Assembly (NCBI RefSeq): GCF_001675285.1
Contig: NZ_LSGQ01000030.1
Span: 372,001-436,000, forward strand
Direction of reading: 5' to 3'
Length of the DNA stretch: 64,000 nucleotides
Source: Elizabethkingia miricola
GTDB lineage: Bacteria > Bacteroidota > Bacteroidia > Flavobacteriales > Weeksellaceae
A program made the translations under genes and the position numbers. Positions 51,559 to 61,072 of this stretch are shown here, in pieces; within the stretch, counting starts at the first letter, position 1; each line of letters begins with the position of its first letter. The notes under the pieces were generated by a model. The model was not told the DNA's origin. It saw nothing but the letters and a program-made list of their open reading frames with translations, and did not search any database.

Positions 51559-52538
51559 AAGTTATTCGACTTATACTTACATTATTGCATTTGGTGCTAT
51601 TTTTTGCCCTTGCTGCAATGTTACTCAATAGTTTTATACCACCTAAGGTTTTTAAGTGGTTTAATTTTGTCCCCTTAGTATTTCCTCCGCTTATAATTGC
51701 ATACGTTGTTCTTACGATTGTATGGATTGCAACCTGGAAAAAAAGGGCTATATTTTTCCTTATTGGTCTTCTTTTCTTTTTCAATCCTATCAGAAGATGG
51801 GTTAATTACAGCCCGGGGTCTTCATCAGGAAATCTAAAAGTTGTCACTTACAATATTCATGGCGGACAAGATCTCCCTGCTCTAAAATCCTTTTTGGAAG
51901 ATGAAGCTCCTGATGTTATCTTTTTTCAGGAAAAAGGTTATCACAATAAAGAATCTTTATCTATTCCAGGGTTTAAGCATGCTGTAGAAGAACAGGTTGT
52001 AGCTATATATTCTAAATATCCGGTGAAAAATCAGGGTGAAATCATAAAAGATGGCAGCAATGGACATTCTCTGTATGCAGATATCAGCATAAATGGAAAA
52101 ACCATTCGTTTTATTAATGTTTATCTTGAGCCTTTTTATCTGAAGAAAGATATGCTTCGTCCAACCGGAGACAATAAAATTAATGAAGAAAAAGCAAAAA
52201 TTTTAGGTTCCCGAATGGCAGAAAGTTTCAGAATTCACCAGGACCAGGTCGCTGCTGTGCGGGAATTTGTACAGAATTCTCCTTATCCTGTTATCCTGGG
52301 TGGAGATTTCAATTCCGTACCCAGCTCCTATGAATATTACCATTTAAGCAAAAACCTTAATGACGCATTCATGGATGCGGGCTCTGGATCTGCTACAAGT
52401 TTTCACGATTACAAATTTCCAATTCGTATAGATTATCTCTTCAGCAGCCCGGCAATAAAGGCAACAAGCTATACTGTAGACCGAGAATTAAAAATTTCTG
52501 ATCACTTTCCGGTAATTTCTTCTTTTAAAGTGAAATAA
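51555..52538 (+). CDS. Membrane-anchored endonuclease/exonuclease/phosphatase family protein
   Basis: A 327 aa protein with two or three N-terminal hydrophobic segments (about 8-28, 38-57 and 62-75) followed by an EEP domain (about 90-327). The EEP signatures are VVTYNIHGG (Asn), IFFQEKG (metal Glu), VILGGDFNSVPSS (Asp-Asn) and KISDHFPVISSF (catalytic Asp-His). The domain would lie outside the cytoplasm or on the membrane face. Substrates in the family include DNA, phospholipids and inositol phosphates and are not decided here. Its ATG overlaps the rhomboid stop by 4 bp. Confidence 0.87.
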   Translation: MKVIRLILTLLHLVLFFALAAMLLNSFIPPKVFKWFNFVPLVFPPLIIAYVVLTIVWIATWKKRAIFFLIGLLFFFNPIRRWVNYSPGSSSGNLKVVTYNIHGGQDLPALKSFLEDEAPDVIFFQEKGYHNKESLSIPGFKHAVEEQVVAIYSKYPVKNQGEIIKDGSNGHSLYADISINGKTIRFINVYLEPFYLKKDMLRPTGDNKINEEKAKILGSRMAESFRIHQDQVAAVREFVQNSPYPVILGGDFNSVPSSYEYYHLSKNLNDAFMDAGSGSATSFHDYKFPIRIDYLFSSPAIKATSYTVDRELKISDHFPVISSFKVK

Positions 52539-52589
52539 ATATCATTTTTTTGCGTTAAATTCACATCTCAAACATTTAATCAACTAAAT

Positions 52590-53003
52590 ATGAAAAAAAC
52601 AATTTTAGGTGTAGCAGTATTCTCTGCACTGGCTCTTACTTCTTGCAAAAAAGAAACGACAAGTACTGAAACTAAATCTACAGATTCCGGTACAGTTACA
52701 ACAACTACAACTACTGAAACTAAATTAGATAGCGCAAAAGTAAAAGATGGCGTTCAGAAAGCTGAAGACAAAGTAGAAAATGCAGCTAACAAAACTGGTG
52801 ATGCAATAAAAAATGCAGCTGATAAAACTGGTGACGCTGTAAAAGACGCAGCTAACAAGACTGGTGATGCAGTGAAAGATGCTGCTCATAAAACTGGTGA
52901 TGCTGTAGACAAAGCTGGTAAAGATATTAAGCAAGGTGCTCAGAAAGCTGGTGATAAAATAGACAGAGCTGCTACTGCTGCTAAAGAAGAGTTAAAAAAA
53001 TAA
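52590..53003 (+). CDS. LEA-like 11-residue repeat lipoprotein
   Basis: A 137 aa lipoprotein with signal MKKTILGVAVFSALALTSC (Cys 19). A Thr/Ser/Glu/Lys linker (about 20-50) precedes an amphipathic repeat. Units of 11 residues such as NKTGDAIKNAA, DKTGDAVKDAA, NKTGDAVKDAA and HKTGDAVDKAG run from about 67 to 110, with a weaker unit before them (QKAEDKVENAA, 56-66). This pattern is that of group 3 LEA and apolipoprotein-like proteins, disordered when free and helical when dried or membrane-bound. A role in envelope stress or desiccation tolerance is inferred only from this pattern. Confidence 0.8.
   Translation: MKKTILGVAVFSALALTSCKKETTSTETKSTDSGTVTTTTTTETKLDSAKVKDGVQKAEDKVENAANKTGDAIKNAADKTGDAVKDAANKTGDAVKDAAHKTGDAVDKAGKDIKQGAQKAGDKIDRAATAAKEELKK
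52755..52919 (+). repeat. Tandem 33 bp coding repeat (about five units)
   Basis: DNA under the 11-residue protein repeats. The best units share AAAACTGGTGATGC or close variants at 33 bp steps. The period is a multiple of three, so copy-number change would keep the frame. This is coding repeat, not a CRISPR or mobile element. Confidence 0.8.
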
Positions 53004-53028
53004 TTAGATCTTCTTTTTCACAAGATAT

Positions 53029-53060
53029 AACGGGCATTTCAATTGAAACGCCCGTTTTTT
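53029..53060 (+). terminator. Terminator after the LEA-like gene
   Basis: AACGGGC pairs with GCCCGTT around a loop that contains the palindrome TTTCAATTGAAA, followed by a T-run (53055-53060). Confidence 0.85.
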
Positions 53061-53119
53061 GGTTATAATTATTATATTTATCTATCAGAACAAGACATTT
53101 TCATAAATGAAATTTTTCA

Positions 53120-53127
53120 TATTTTTG
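53120..53127 (+). promoter_or_regulatory. -7 box of the CPA1 antiporter gene
   Basis: TATTTTTG matches TAnnTTTG and lies 48 bp before the ATG at 53176. Confidence 0.45.
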
Positions 53128-53175
53128 ACGTCAATTCTATATTGTTTCCAACACACAATTTAATACAACTACCAA

Positions 53176-54783
53176 ATGATCGAAAACTATTTACTCTGGG
53201 GAATAGGCATTGCCTTTGGTGTAATGCTCCTGGTAATGCTTGGACAAAGAATCCGCATTGCCTATCCTATATTCCTTACAGTTGCCGGACTGCTGATAAG
53301 TTTTATCCCTGGCTTACCGACTTTTCAGGTAGATCCTAGCATTGTTTTCCTTATCTTCCTGCCTCCTATTCTTTTTGAAGCGGCATGGAATACCTCATGG
53401 AAAGATTTTCTAAGGTTCAGAAGACCCATACTGGGACTGGCCTTTGGTTTGGTCTTTCTGACATCCATAGTAGTAGCATATCTCTCTTCTAATATGATTC
53501 CGGGAATAACTGTAGCAATGGGATTCTTACTGGGCGGGATTAACTCCCCTCCGGATGCTGTTGCCGCTACATCCATCTTAAAACACTTAAAAATTCCTAA
53601 AAGAACTCTTAGCATTCTGGAAGGAGAAAGCTTAATAAACGATGCATCGAGTTTAATAGTAATGAAGTTTGCACTGGCAGCCATACTTACCGGGCAGTTC
53701 GTAATGCAGGAGGCCATAGGAAACTTCTTTGTAATGGCTATTATGGGAGCTCTTGTAGGCCTTGTAGTTGCCTTCCTGTTAATGCTGATTTTCAGAATAC
53801 TGCCAACAACTTCTGATATCGACACTATCTTTACACTGATTACACCTTATATCATGTATATTGTTGCCGAGCACTTCCATTATTCGGGGGTTCTGGCAGT
53901 TGTTACCGGCGGACTTGTTATGTCGTATAACTCTAACCGTTTTCAGACACATACAACGCGTATACAGGCGGTAAATGTGTGGAGTACAATTATATTCCTG
54001 ATGAATGCTTTTATCTTTATTCTGATAGGCTTGCAAATGCCCGGCATTATAGATGAAATGTCACCGGAAGCTATAAAATCTGGTTTAGGTTATGCCGTAA
54101 TCATTGGCGGGGCTATTGTATTGACCCGATTTGTATGGACCTTTACCTGGACCTATCTCCCGCCTTTATTATTTAAGAGTATCCGTAAAAAAGACAAACA
54201 TTTAGACTGGAGGGAGCCTTTTATCTTAAGCCTTGCGGCCATGCGTGGTGTTGTATCCCTTGCCGGAGCGTTAGCTATTCCTTTGGCACTGCCATCAGGA
54301 GAAGCTTTTCCACACAGAGATATGATTATTTTTGTAACATTTATTATTATCCTGCTCACCCTTGTAGGACAAGGGCTTTTATTACCTATAATTCTGAAAT
54401 ACATTGATATCAAAGAAGTTGGAGCTACCATGTCTGAAGAAGAACAGGAAACAAGAATATTGTGGAAATTAAAAAGAATTGCACTGCATACTCTGGATAA
54501 GAACTATTCGGAAGAAGTACAAAAATATTCTTTGGTTAATAACCGGAAAATGCAATTGCAGGCAGATCTGGAGCTACTGGAAAATAGATTAAAATGCATT
54601 AATAACAGTTTCCATGGTGATGCGGTAAAATCGGTTACAGAAATCCGGAGAGAGATTATAAAGGAACAGAGAAAACTACTTTCAGAGCTTCGCAGAATGG
54701 ATGAATTTGACGATTCTGTTCTTCGAAAGCAGGAATTGAGTCTCGATCTGGACGAAGCAAAAATTACAGGATTCCAGCACTAA
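53176..54783 (+). CDS. CPA1-family Na+/H+ antiporter (NhaP/YjcE type)
   Basis: A 535 aa inner-membrane cation/proton exchanger. About twelve transmembrane segments run to residue ~415. The TM5 ion motif is GESLINDASSLIVMKFA (about 151-167), and the TM4 region has GGINSPPDAVAATSI. A helix with SLAAMRGVVSLAGALAIPLALP lies near 353-374 (seen as AAMRGVVSLAGALAIP). The C-terminal 110 residues are charged, helical and probably cytoplasmic (coiled-coil-like ELLENRLKCINN). It is monocistronic with a terminator at its end. Na+ versus K+ preference is undetermined. Confidence 0.9.
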   Translation: MIENYLLWGIGIAFGVMLLVMLGQRIRIAYPIFLTVAGLLISFIPGLPTFQVDPSIVFLIFLPPILFEAAWNTSWKDFLRFRRPILGLAFGLVFLTSIVVAYLSSNMIPGITVAMGFLLGGINSPPDAVAATSILKHLKIPKRTLSILEGESLINDASSLIVMKFALAAILTGQFVMQEAIGNFFVMAIMGALVGLVVAFLLMLIFRILPTTSDIDTIFTLITPYIMYIVAEHFHYSGVLAVVTGGLVMSYNSNRFQTHTTRIQAVNVWSTIIFLMNAFIFILIGLQMPGIIDEMSPEAIKSGLGYAVIIGGAIVLTRFVWTFTWTYLPPLLFKSIRKKDKHLDWREPFILSLAAMRGVVSLAGALAIPLALPSGEAFPHRDMIIFVTFIIILLTLVGQGLLLPIILKYIDIKEVGATMSEEEQETRILWKLKRIALHTLDKNYSEEVQKYSLVNNRKMQLQADLELLENRLKCINNSFHGDAVKSVTEIRREIIKEQRKLLSELRRMDEFDDSVLRKQELSLDLDEAKITGFQH

Positions 54784-54795
54784 AATAACATCATA

Positions 54796-54826
54796 AAAAA
54801 TGATCGGAAAATTTCCGATCATTTTT
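54796..54826. terminator. Bidirectional rho-independent terminator
   Basis: AAAAATGATCGG pairs with CCGATCATTTTT around AAAATTT. It serves the antiporter gene and the convergent end of the suf operon. Confidence 0.88.
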
Positions 54827-54855
54827 ATTTTATAAGAAAGATTTATCTTCTTGTT

Positions 54856-56076
54856 CTATGCCAGCATCTTTTGAGCTTTTTTCACACCCTCTGTTAAGAT
54901 GTCTATTTCTTCAAATGTATTGTATACAGCAAAACTGGCTCTTACCGTTCCTGCCACACCAAAGTATTCCATGATTGGTTGTGTACAATGGTGACCAGTT
55001 CTTACAGCAATACCCAATTTATCCAGGATCATACCTACATCTGAGGCTATACCTATTCCGGACAGATTAAAGGAAACTACACCTGCTCTATTGGCTTTTT
55101 CACCATATACTTTTAGACCTTCTATTTCCAGAAGCTTACGTTGTGCATATTCCAGCAATGCATGTTCATGTGCTGCAATATTGGTCCTTCCTACCATCTC
55201 CATAAAATCTACCGCTGTTCCCAATGCAATATTACCTGCAATATTTGGTGTTCCCGCTTCAAATCTGAAAGGAAGTCCTGCATAGGTTGTTTTCTCAAAT
55301 GTACAATGATCAATCATTTCGCCACCTCCGTGGAATGGGTTTAGCTGTTCTAAAACGGCTGCCTTACCATATAAAATTCCGGTTCCTGTTGGTCCATACA
55401 TTTTATGGCCTGAGAAAGCGAAGAAATCGCAGTCCATTGCCTGAACATCTATTTCAAAATGTGGTGCAGCCTGTGCACCGTCTATGAATACAAAAGCATT
55501 AGATTTTGCTCTTATTTTTCTGATGATTTCATCAATCGGATTAACAATACCTAAGGCATTGGAAACCTGATTTACAGAAACAAGTTTTGTTTTCTCAGAA
55601 AGCCATTCATCCAGAACATCAATTTGCAAAATTCCTTCTTCATTCATTGGAATTACACGAAGTTTTGCTCCCGTTCTCTGACACAATATCTGCCAAGGAA
55701 CAATATTAGAATGATGCTCCAGGTAAGAAATAATGATCTCATCATCTTTTTTAATCAGATCAGTAATAGCATAGGCAACAAGGTTTATACCTTCTGTTGT
55801 ACCTTTAGTAAAAAGCACTTCATAGTCATGCTCCGCATTGATAAAATGCTGTACCTTCTTACGGGCATCTTCCATCATCTCTGTAGCAACCTGACTAAGC
55901 GTATGAATACCTCTGTGAACATTTGCGTTATAATGCTCATAGTAGTTATTAATAGATTCCAGAACCATTTTAGGTTTCTGGCTGGTCGCTGCATTATCTA
56001 AGTAAACTAAATCTTTACCATTTACCTTTTCCTGAAGAATAGGAAACTGTGAACGGATTTCCTGTATATCGAACAT
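54856..56076 (-). CDS. sufS: Cysteine desulfurase SufS
   Basis: PLP enzyme taking sulfur from cysteine for Fe-S assembly, 406 aa, group II. The PLP lysine is K225 (FSGHKMYGPTG) and the active-site Cys is C364 (RTGHHCTQPIM), with the short loop typical of SufS. THEGINLVAY-type region is seen as TKGTTEGINLVAY. It is the last gene of the suf operon, 5 bp after the HExxH gene, and ends at a terminator. No sufE or sufU is in the window, so its sulfur acceptor must be elsewhere. Confidence 0.95.
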   Translation of the reverse strand: MFDIQEIRSQFPILQEKVNGKDLVYLDNAATSQKPKMVLESINNYYEHYNANVHRGIHTLSQVATEMMEDARKKVQHFINAEHDYEVLFTKGTTEGINLVAYAITDLIKKDDEIIISYLEHHSNIVPWQILCQRTGAKLRVIPMNEEGILQIDVLDEWLSEKTKLVSVNQVSNALGIVNPIDEIIRKIRAKSNAFVFIDGAQAAPHFEIDVQAMDCDFFAFSGHKMYGPTGTGILYGKAAVLEQLNPFHGGGEMIDHCTFEKTTYAGLPFRFEAGTPNIAGNIALGTAVDFMEMVGRTNIAAHEHALLEYAQRKLLEIEGLKVYGEKANRAGVVSFNLSGIGIASDVGMILDKLGIAVRTGHHCTQPIMEYFGVAGTVRASFAVYNTFEEIDILTEGVKKAQKMLA

Positions 56077-56081
56077 TAATT

Positions 56082-56603
56082 TTAGTTTTTTTGTTCTGTT
56101 AAAGCCTTTATATAAGCATCAACTTCTGCTTTTTCGCCGGCATATTTCTGCTGAAGCTCAGATCCTTCGCCCATTCTCCCGTAATATACGAGAGCTTTGT
56201 CTGCAAAGAATTTTTTATGAAAGTCCGATACTTCCGGTAATTGTGGAAAACGCTTATGAAACAACATTTCATAATAGGCCTGCCACTCTCTTTCATTTCT
56301 GTCCTCAACAAAGTCTTTAGCTGCTCTTTGTGCTACATGAACCATCTCATGAGCGATCATATTCATCACAAGAGCTAAATCAAAGTCAAACAGGTTTCGG
56401 GGAATCATAATTTTCTGAGCCTCTCCAAATTCTCCTTCTGTCGTCAACAAAATAGAATCTGGTTCCAGTTCGTCCCGAAAACCAAATCCTGAAAAATCTT
56501 TATTCTCCAATCCAAACTGGTGTACCACAAAGTCTGCGGCCTCCAGAATCTGGTTATGCTCTTTATAAGCATTGAGATTAAAGTTTATATTCTCCAGGTT
56601 CAT
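56082..56603 (-). CDS. Putative HExxH metalloprotein in the suf operon
   Basis: A 173 aa soluble protein of unknown function. The zinc-peptidase motif H85-E86-M87-V88-H89 lies in a helix (NMIAHEMVHVAQ). A possible third ligand is in the EREWQAYYE helix (about 104-112), matching the gluzincin arrangement of a second Glu within about 20 residues. The N-terminal 70 residues contain a beta hairpin (SILLTTEGEFG). There is no signal peptide. It sits between the ybjQ-like gene (7 bp) and sufS (5 bp), so it is certainly part of the operon. Protease activity is not shown. Confidence 0.75.
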   Translation of the reverse strand: MNLENINFNLNAYKEHNQILEAADFVVHQFGLENKDFSGFGFRDELEPDSILLTTEGEFGEAQKIMIPRNLFDFDLALVMNMIAHEMVHVAQRAAKDFVEDRNEREWQAYYEMLFHKRFPQLPEVSDFHKKFFADKALVYYGRMGEGSELQQKYAGEKAEVDAYIKALTEQKN

Positions 56604-56610
56604 TGCTGTA

Positions 56611-56928
56611 TTATATAACTACCGCTGTGCCACTGGCTGTTACCATTAGCATACCACCGTTAGGTCCAACAGTTTCATAATCTAAGTCGATTCCGATAAC
56701 TGCATTAGCACCCATCTGTACCGCACGCTCCTGTAACTCTCTTAAAGCGGTGTCTTTTCCTTCGATAAGAACCTTTTCATAGGTCGTAGATCTCCCTCCG
56801 AAAAAGTCGGTTAACCCTGCCATGAAGTCTTTAAGAGCATTCGCTCCGATAATGGTTTCTCCGGTAACAATTCCTTTGTATTCTTTTACCGGATGTCCTT
56901 CGATTGTGTTGGTGGTAGTTAGTATCAT
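56611..56928 (-). CDS. YbjQ-family (DUF74) heavy-metal-binding-like protein
   Basis: A 105 aa protein of the YbjQ/UPF0145 family, pentameric in known structures. The pattern TNTIEGHPVKEYKGIVTGETI, then DFFGGRSTTYEKVL and ANAVIGIDLDYETVG is diagnostic. The family has been called heavy-metal-binding, but the biochemical role is unclear. No cysteine ligands are present. It lies in the suf operon 11 bp after sufD. Confidence 0.9.
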   Translation of the reverse strand: MILTTTNTIEGHPVKEYKGIVTGETIIGANALKDFMAGLTDFFGGRSTTYEKVLIEGKDTALRELQERAVQMGANAVIGIDLDYETVGPNGGMLMVTASGTAVVI

Positions 56929-56939
56929 CTTTATGTTAA

Positions 56940-58244
56940 TTAGAATTCGATATCTACTTCTAACTTCTCAGCTAAAAGCTTAGAAACTTTTAACTTAAGA
57001 GGCTCAATGTCAATATTCTGCATTGCATCGTGAGCAAAGGCATATAACAATAGTGCTCTTGCTTCATTTTTAGAGATACCTCTGGCTCTCAGATAGAATA
57101 ATGCCTCATCATCCAGCTGTCCTACTGTACAGCCGTGAGAACACTTCACATCATCAGCAAAGATTTCTAACTGAGGTTTGGTATCGATTGTTGCTCCTTC
57201 GCTTAACAAAACATTGTTGTTTTGCTGATAAGCATTGGTTTTTTGTGCAATTTTATCTACAAATACTTTCCCGTTGAATACACCGTGTGATTTACCATTA
57301 TAAACACCTTTATAATTCTGGTAGCTTTCACAGTTAGGGAAGTTATGATGTACAGCTGTATGGTGGTCTACTAACTGATCGTTATTAATGATCGTAATCC
57401 CGTTCATAAAGCTGTTGATATTCTCTCCGTTATGAATAAAATCCAGGTTGTTTCTTACCAGCTTACCTCCGAAAGAGAAAGTATTTACAGTCGCAAGGCT
57501 GTCTTTTTCCTGTCTTGCATAGGTATTATCCACTAAATAAGAAGTATCGCTGTCATTTTGCAGTTTATGCCAGTCTGCTTTAGCATTTGGATAAACAAAA
57601 ATCTCGGTTACAGAATTGGTGAAGGTAAATGTATCGTCGAAGTTATGATGACTTTCAATAACCTCAACTTTAGATCCTGCTTCAGCAATCAGTAAATTTC
57701 TTGTATTGTAGAAAGTGTTTTCTTCCTGATTTTGTGATAAATAAAATACATGAATTGGTTTTTCAATCACTGTATTTTTCGGTACATGAAGGAAAAAACC
57801 ATATTTGCAGTACGCAAGGTTTAGGTCTGCAAACGGATTATCCTCATGGGTAATTGTATTGAAATACTTCTCAAAAACTTCTTTGTGTTTTTCATCATTC
57901 AACGCATAATTGAAAGATAAAAACTCTACATTTTCAATTGAAATTTTTGAAAACTCTTTGCGTAATTCTCCGTTAATGAAAACAATATAATCAAAATTCT
58001 CTTCACCAATATGTAAAGCATCTAAGTCCTTTTTAGATACATTATGCTCTTTTTTAGGGAAGAAATTATATTCCTTATTAACGATTTCCGCAAGGTTGGT
58101 ATATTTATATTCTTCGTTTTTCTTTTTAGGAAATCCTATCTCCTGGAACTTAGCCAAGGCCGCTTTTCTTTTATCATCCAGAAAGCGGTGTTTTAGAGTT
58201 TCTAAAAAAGCTTCGTGTTGTTGTAAAACTTGTTCTTGTAACAT
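56940..58244 (-). CDS. sufD: Fe-S cluster assembly protein SufD
   Basis: Scaffold partner of SufB and SufC, 434 aa. The right-handed beta-helix core spans about 150-390, and the C-terminal helical domain holds the Suf signature KCSHGCTVGQLDDEALFYLRARG (split as KCSHGCTVGQ and LDDEALFYLRARG), including the His used in cluster assembly. The N-terminal helices (about 1-60) contain FPKKKNEEYKYTNL. It lies 54 bp after sufC. Confidence 0.95.
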   Translation of the reverse strand: MLQEQVLQQHEAFLETLKHRFLDDKRKAALAKFQEIGFPKKKNEEYKYTNLAEIVNKEYNFFPKKEHNVSKKDLDALHIGEENFDYIVFINGELRKEFSKISIENVEFLSFNYALNDEKHKEVFEKYFNTITHEDNPFADLNLAYCKYGFFLHVPKNTVIEKPIHVFYLSQNQEENTFYNTRNLLIAEAGSKVEVIESHHNFDDTFTFTNSVTEIFVYPNAKADWHKLQNDSDTSYLVDNTYARQEKDSLATVNTFSFGGKLVRNNLDFIHNGENINSFMNGITIINNDQLVDHHTAVHHNFPNCESYQNYKGVYNGKSHGVFNGKVFVDKIAQKTNAYQQNNNVLLSEGATIDTKPQLEIFADDVKCSHGCTVGQLDDEALFYLRARGISKNEARALLLYAFAHDAMQNIDIEPLKLKVSKLLAEKLEVDIEF

Positions 58245-58298
58245 TGTAATGATTTAAGTTTGAATTTGATTATGATCTTCTTACTCTCCTTCTAAGGA

Positions 58299-59036
58299 TT
58301 AGATAAGCCAGTCATAACCTTTCTCTTCAAGCTCTAATGCTAAAGTTTTATCTCCTGTTTTTACAATCTTACCATCTGCCAAAACATGTACAAAGTCTGG
58401 CTGGATATAGTTCAGTAGTCTCTGATAGTGAGTAATAACTAAAACAGCGTTTCCTTCGTTACGGAATTTGTTTACACCATCTGCTACAATTCTCAACGCA
58501 TCGATATCCAAACCTGAATCCGTTTCATCCAGAATAGCTAATTTCGGATCTAACATCATCATCTGGAAAATCTCATTTCTCTTTTTTTCTCCACCCGAGA
58601 ACCCTTCATTTAAAGAACGGGAAAGGAAATCTTTTTTGATCTCCAAAAGCTCAGATTTTTCACGAATTAACGCCAACATTTCTTTTGCAGGCATTTCTTC
58701 CAAACCTTTTGCTTTTCTGGTTTCGTTCATTGCTGCTTTAATGAAGTTAGTTACCGAAACTCCAGGAATTTCTACCGGATATTGGAAAGAAAGGAAAATA
58801 CCTTTGTGTGCTCTTTCTTCCGGAGCATCTTCAAGAATTTCTTCACCTTCAAAAAGAATTTCACCTTCAGTTACTTCATACTCTTCTTTCCCTGCAATAA
58901 CAGAAGAAAGTGTAGACTTTCCGGCACCGTTAGGCCCCATAATAGCATGAACTTCACCTGGTTTTATTTCTAAGTTGATTCCTTTTAAAATTTCTCTTTC
59001 TTCAATTCCTGCATGAAGATTCTTTATATTTAACAT
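58299..59036 (-). CDS. sufC: Fe-S assembly ATPase SufC
   Basis: ABC-type ATPase of the SufBCD complex, 245 aa. Walker A GPNGAGKS is at 34-41, the signature [11 protein letters not shown] near 150, and Walker [13 protein letters not shown] near 171. The SufC-specific [14 protein letters not shown] segment precedes the Q-loop. It has no membrane domain, as expected. It is 33 bp after sufB. Confidence 0.96.
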   Translation of the reverse strand: MLNIKNLHAGIEEREILKGINLEIKPGEVHAIMGPNGAGKSTLSSVIAGKEEYEVTEGEILFEGEEILEDAPEERAHKGIFLSFQYPVEIPGVSVTNFIKAAMNETRKAKGLEEMPAKEMLALIREKSELLEIKKDFLSRSLNEGFSGGEKKRNEIFQMMMLDPKLAILDETDSGLDIDALRIVADGVNKFRNEGNAVLVITHYQRLLNYIQPDFVHVLADGKIVKTGDKTLALELEEKGYDWLI

Positions 59037-59069
59037 GTTAAATGTGGTAAATTATTGTTGATTATTTTT

Positions 59070-60518
59070 TTATCCTACTGATCCTTCTAATGAGATCTCT
59101 AAAAGTTTCTGTGCCTCAATAGCAAATTCCATTGGCAGCTTATTCAGAACTTCTTTACTAAAACCATTTACAATTAATGCAATTGCTCTTTCGGTATCTA
59201 TACCTCTCTGGTTACAGTAGAAAATCTGATCTTCCCCAATCTTAGAAGTTGTTGCTTCGTGCTCTAGCTGAGCAGTAGGGTCTTTAATTTCTATATAAGG
59301 AAAAGTGTGTGCTCCGCATTCGTTACCCATTAACAACGAGTCACATTGTGAGAAGTTTCTTGCTCCTTTTGCAGAAGGCATTACCTTCACCTGTCCACGG
59401 TATGAATTGTTAGACTTACCTGCAGAAATACCTTTAGAAATAATTGTCGATTTGGTATTCTTACCAATATGAATCATTTTAGTTCCGGTATCTGCATACT
59501 GATGGTTATTGGTAACTGCTATAGAATAAAACTCTCCTACAGAATAATCACCTTTCAGGATGCAAGACGGGTATTTCCATGTAACTGCAGATCCTGTTTC
59601 AACCTGCGTCCAGGAGATTTTTGCTCTTTTCTCGCAAAGACCTCTTTTTGTCACGAAGTTGAAGACCCCTCCTTTACCGCTTTCATCACCAGGATACCAG
59701 TTCTGTACAGTTGAATATTTAATCTCAGCATCGTCCATTGCGATTAGCTCTACAACGGCAGCGTGCAATTGGTTTTCATCTCTGGATGGTGCTGTACACC
59801 CTTCCAGGTAAGAAACATAACTCCCTTCATCAGCAATAAGCAAAGTTCTTTCAAACTGTCCTGTTCCTGCCTGGTTAATACGGAAATAAGTAGAAAGTTC
59901 CATTGGACATCTTACCCCTTTCGGAATATAACAGAAACTACCGTCAGAGAATACTGCAGAATTAAGTGCAGCATAGAAGTTATCTCCTCTTGGTACAACT
60001 TTACCAATATATTGTTTTACTAAATCCGGGTGATTTTTAATCGCTTCGGAAATAGAGCAGAATATAATTCCTTTTTCAGCAAGTGTTTCCTGGAATGTAG
60101 TTTTTACCGAAACGGAATCCATTACGATATCTACAGCAACACCCGATAGACGTTTTTGTTCATCAATTGAAATACCTAGCTTTTCAAAAGTTTTCAGTAA
60201 TTCCGGATCTACTTCATCAAGACTTGCCAATTCCGGTTTAACTTTTGGTGCAGCATAATAACGAATAGCCTGAAAATTAGGTTTTTCATACTTAATATTT
60301 GCCCAATCCGGTTCTTCCATTTTCAACCAGATACGGTAAGATTCCAGTCTCCATTCCGTCATCCATTCTGGCTCTTCTTTTTTTGCCGAAATAGCACGAA
60401 TAATATCTTCATTCAGCCCAATCGGGAAATCTTCGTAATCGATCTTTGTTTCCCAACCGAATTCATATTTTTTATTCTCGAGGTCAACCCTTAGGTCGTC
60501 TTCTGTGTATTTACTCAT
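59070..60518 (-). CDS. sufB: Fe-S cluster assembly protein SufB
   Basis: Main scaffold of the SUF machine, 482 aa. Landmarks: [20 protein letters not shown], the [16 protein letters not shown] segment, [24 protein letters not shown] (seen as [14 protein letters not shown]), and [18 protein letters not shown]. The C-terminal [21 protein letters not shown] contains the conserved Cys used in cluster binding. It follows sufA by 71 bp. Confidence 0.96.
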   Translation of the reverse strand: MSKYTEDDLRVDLENKKYEFGWETKIDYEDFPIGLNEDIIRAISAKKEEPEWMTEWRLESYRIWLKMEEPDWANIKYEKPNFQAIRYYAAPKVKPELASLDEVDPELLKTFEKLGISIDEQKRLSGVAVDIVMDSVSVKTTFQETLAEKGIIFCSISEAIKNHPDLVKQYIGKVVPRGDNFYAALNSAVFSDGSFCYIPKGVRCPMELSTYFRINQAGTGQFERTLLIADEGSYVSYLEGCTAPSRDENQLHAAVVELIAMDDAEIKYSTVQNWYPGDESGKGGVFNFVTKRGLCEKRAKISWTQVETGSAVTWKYPSCILKGDYSVGEFYSIAVTNNHQYADTGTKMIHIGKNTKSTIISKGISAGKSNNSYRGQVKVMPSAKGARNFSQCDSLLMGNECGAHTFPYIEIKDPTAQLEHEATTSKIGEDQIFYCNQRGIDTERAIALIVNGFSKEVLNKLPMEFAIEAQKLLEISLEGSVG

Positions 60519-60589
60519 TATTTATTTTGTTTTGGAAATTATGGACAAAAAAGTCCTAATCTCCGATGTCTCCTGTATTTTTTATAAAT

Positions 60590-60919
60590 TTATAAACTAA
60601 AGCTTTCTCCACATCCACATGTTCTTGATGCATTTGGATTATTGAAGATAAAGCCTTTACCATTAAGTCCTCCGGAATATTCTAAAGTTGTCCCTACCAG
60701 ATAAAGAAATGACTTTTTGTCTACGATAATTTTGATCCCGTTGTCTTCAAAAACCTGGTCAATATCGTGTTTTTCTTTATCAAAATTCAGAACATACTCC
60801 AATCCAGAGCATCCACCACTCTTCACTCCAACACGGATATAATCTTGTGTTGGATCAAAGCCATCCTCAGTCATTAACTGAACAGCTTTTAATTTTGCCT
60901 GATCGGATACTTTTATCAT
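60590..60919 (-). CDS. sufA: A-type Fe-S carrier protein (SufA/ErpA/IscA)
   Basis: A 109 aa protein that carries Fe-S clusters to targets. Cysteine ligands are C37 (GGCSGLEYVL), C101 and C103 (TCGCGESFSL) at the normal spacing. The tail GKGFIFNNPNASRTCGCG is family-typical. It is the first gene of the operon, directly downstream of the suf promoter, and its partners sufBCDS follow. SufA rather than ErpA is inferred from this position. Confidence 0.94.
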   Translation of the reverse strand: MIKVSDQAKLKAVQLMTEDGFDPTQDYIRVGVKSGGCSGLEYVLNFDKEKHDIDQVFEDNGIKIIVDKKSFLYLVGTTLEYSGGLNGKGFIFNNPNASRTCGCGESFSL

Positions 60920-60950
60920 TATTTCAATAATTTAGAATAAATTTAGATTG

Positions 60951-60981
60951 CAAAATTAAGACAAATAATACCAAATTCAAA
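60951..60981 (-). promoter_or_regulatory. Promoter of the suf operon
   Basis: On the minus strand a TTTG (60978-60981) is followed after 19 bp by TAATTTTG (60951-60958), an exact match to both -33 and -7 boxes. The sufA ATG is 31 bp downstream. This is the best promoter match in the window. No Fur or IscR site is clear. Confidence 0.65.
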
Positions 60982-61072
60982 TCCGTCCATCATATATTTA
61001 TCTATAACAAGAATAGATAGCTTTAACTTTTTATAGGATACATCATCAAACCGGCATAAATTCTTTCTTAAA

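Noticed and set aside
52755-52919. Possible CRISPR or satellite repeat
   Set aside because: The 33 bp units are directly adjacent without spacers and lie in frame in a lipoprotein gene, so they are coding repeats.
53325-53825. 166-codon antisense ORF inside the Na+/H+ antiporter gene
   Set aside because: It is the reverse shadow of a strongly conserved antiporter frame, with no domain, signal or promoter of its own.
58468-58950. 160-codon antisense ORF inside sufC
   Set aside because: The Walker and signature motifs of SufC on the other strand fix the true frame. This ORF is Ser/Pro/Phe-rich shadow.
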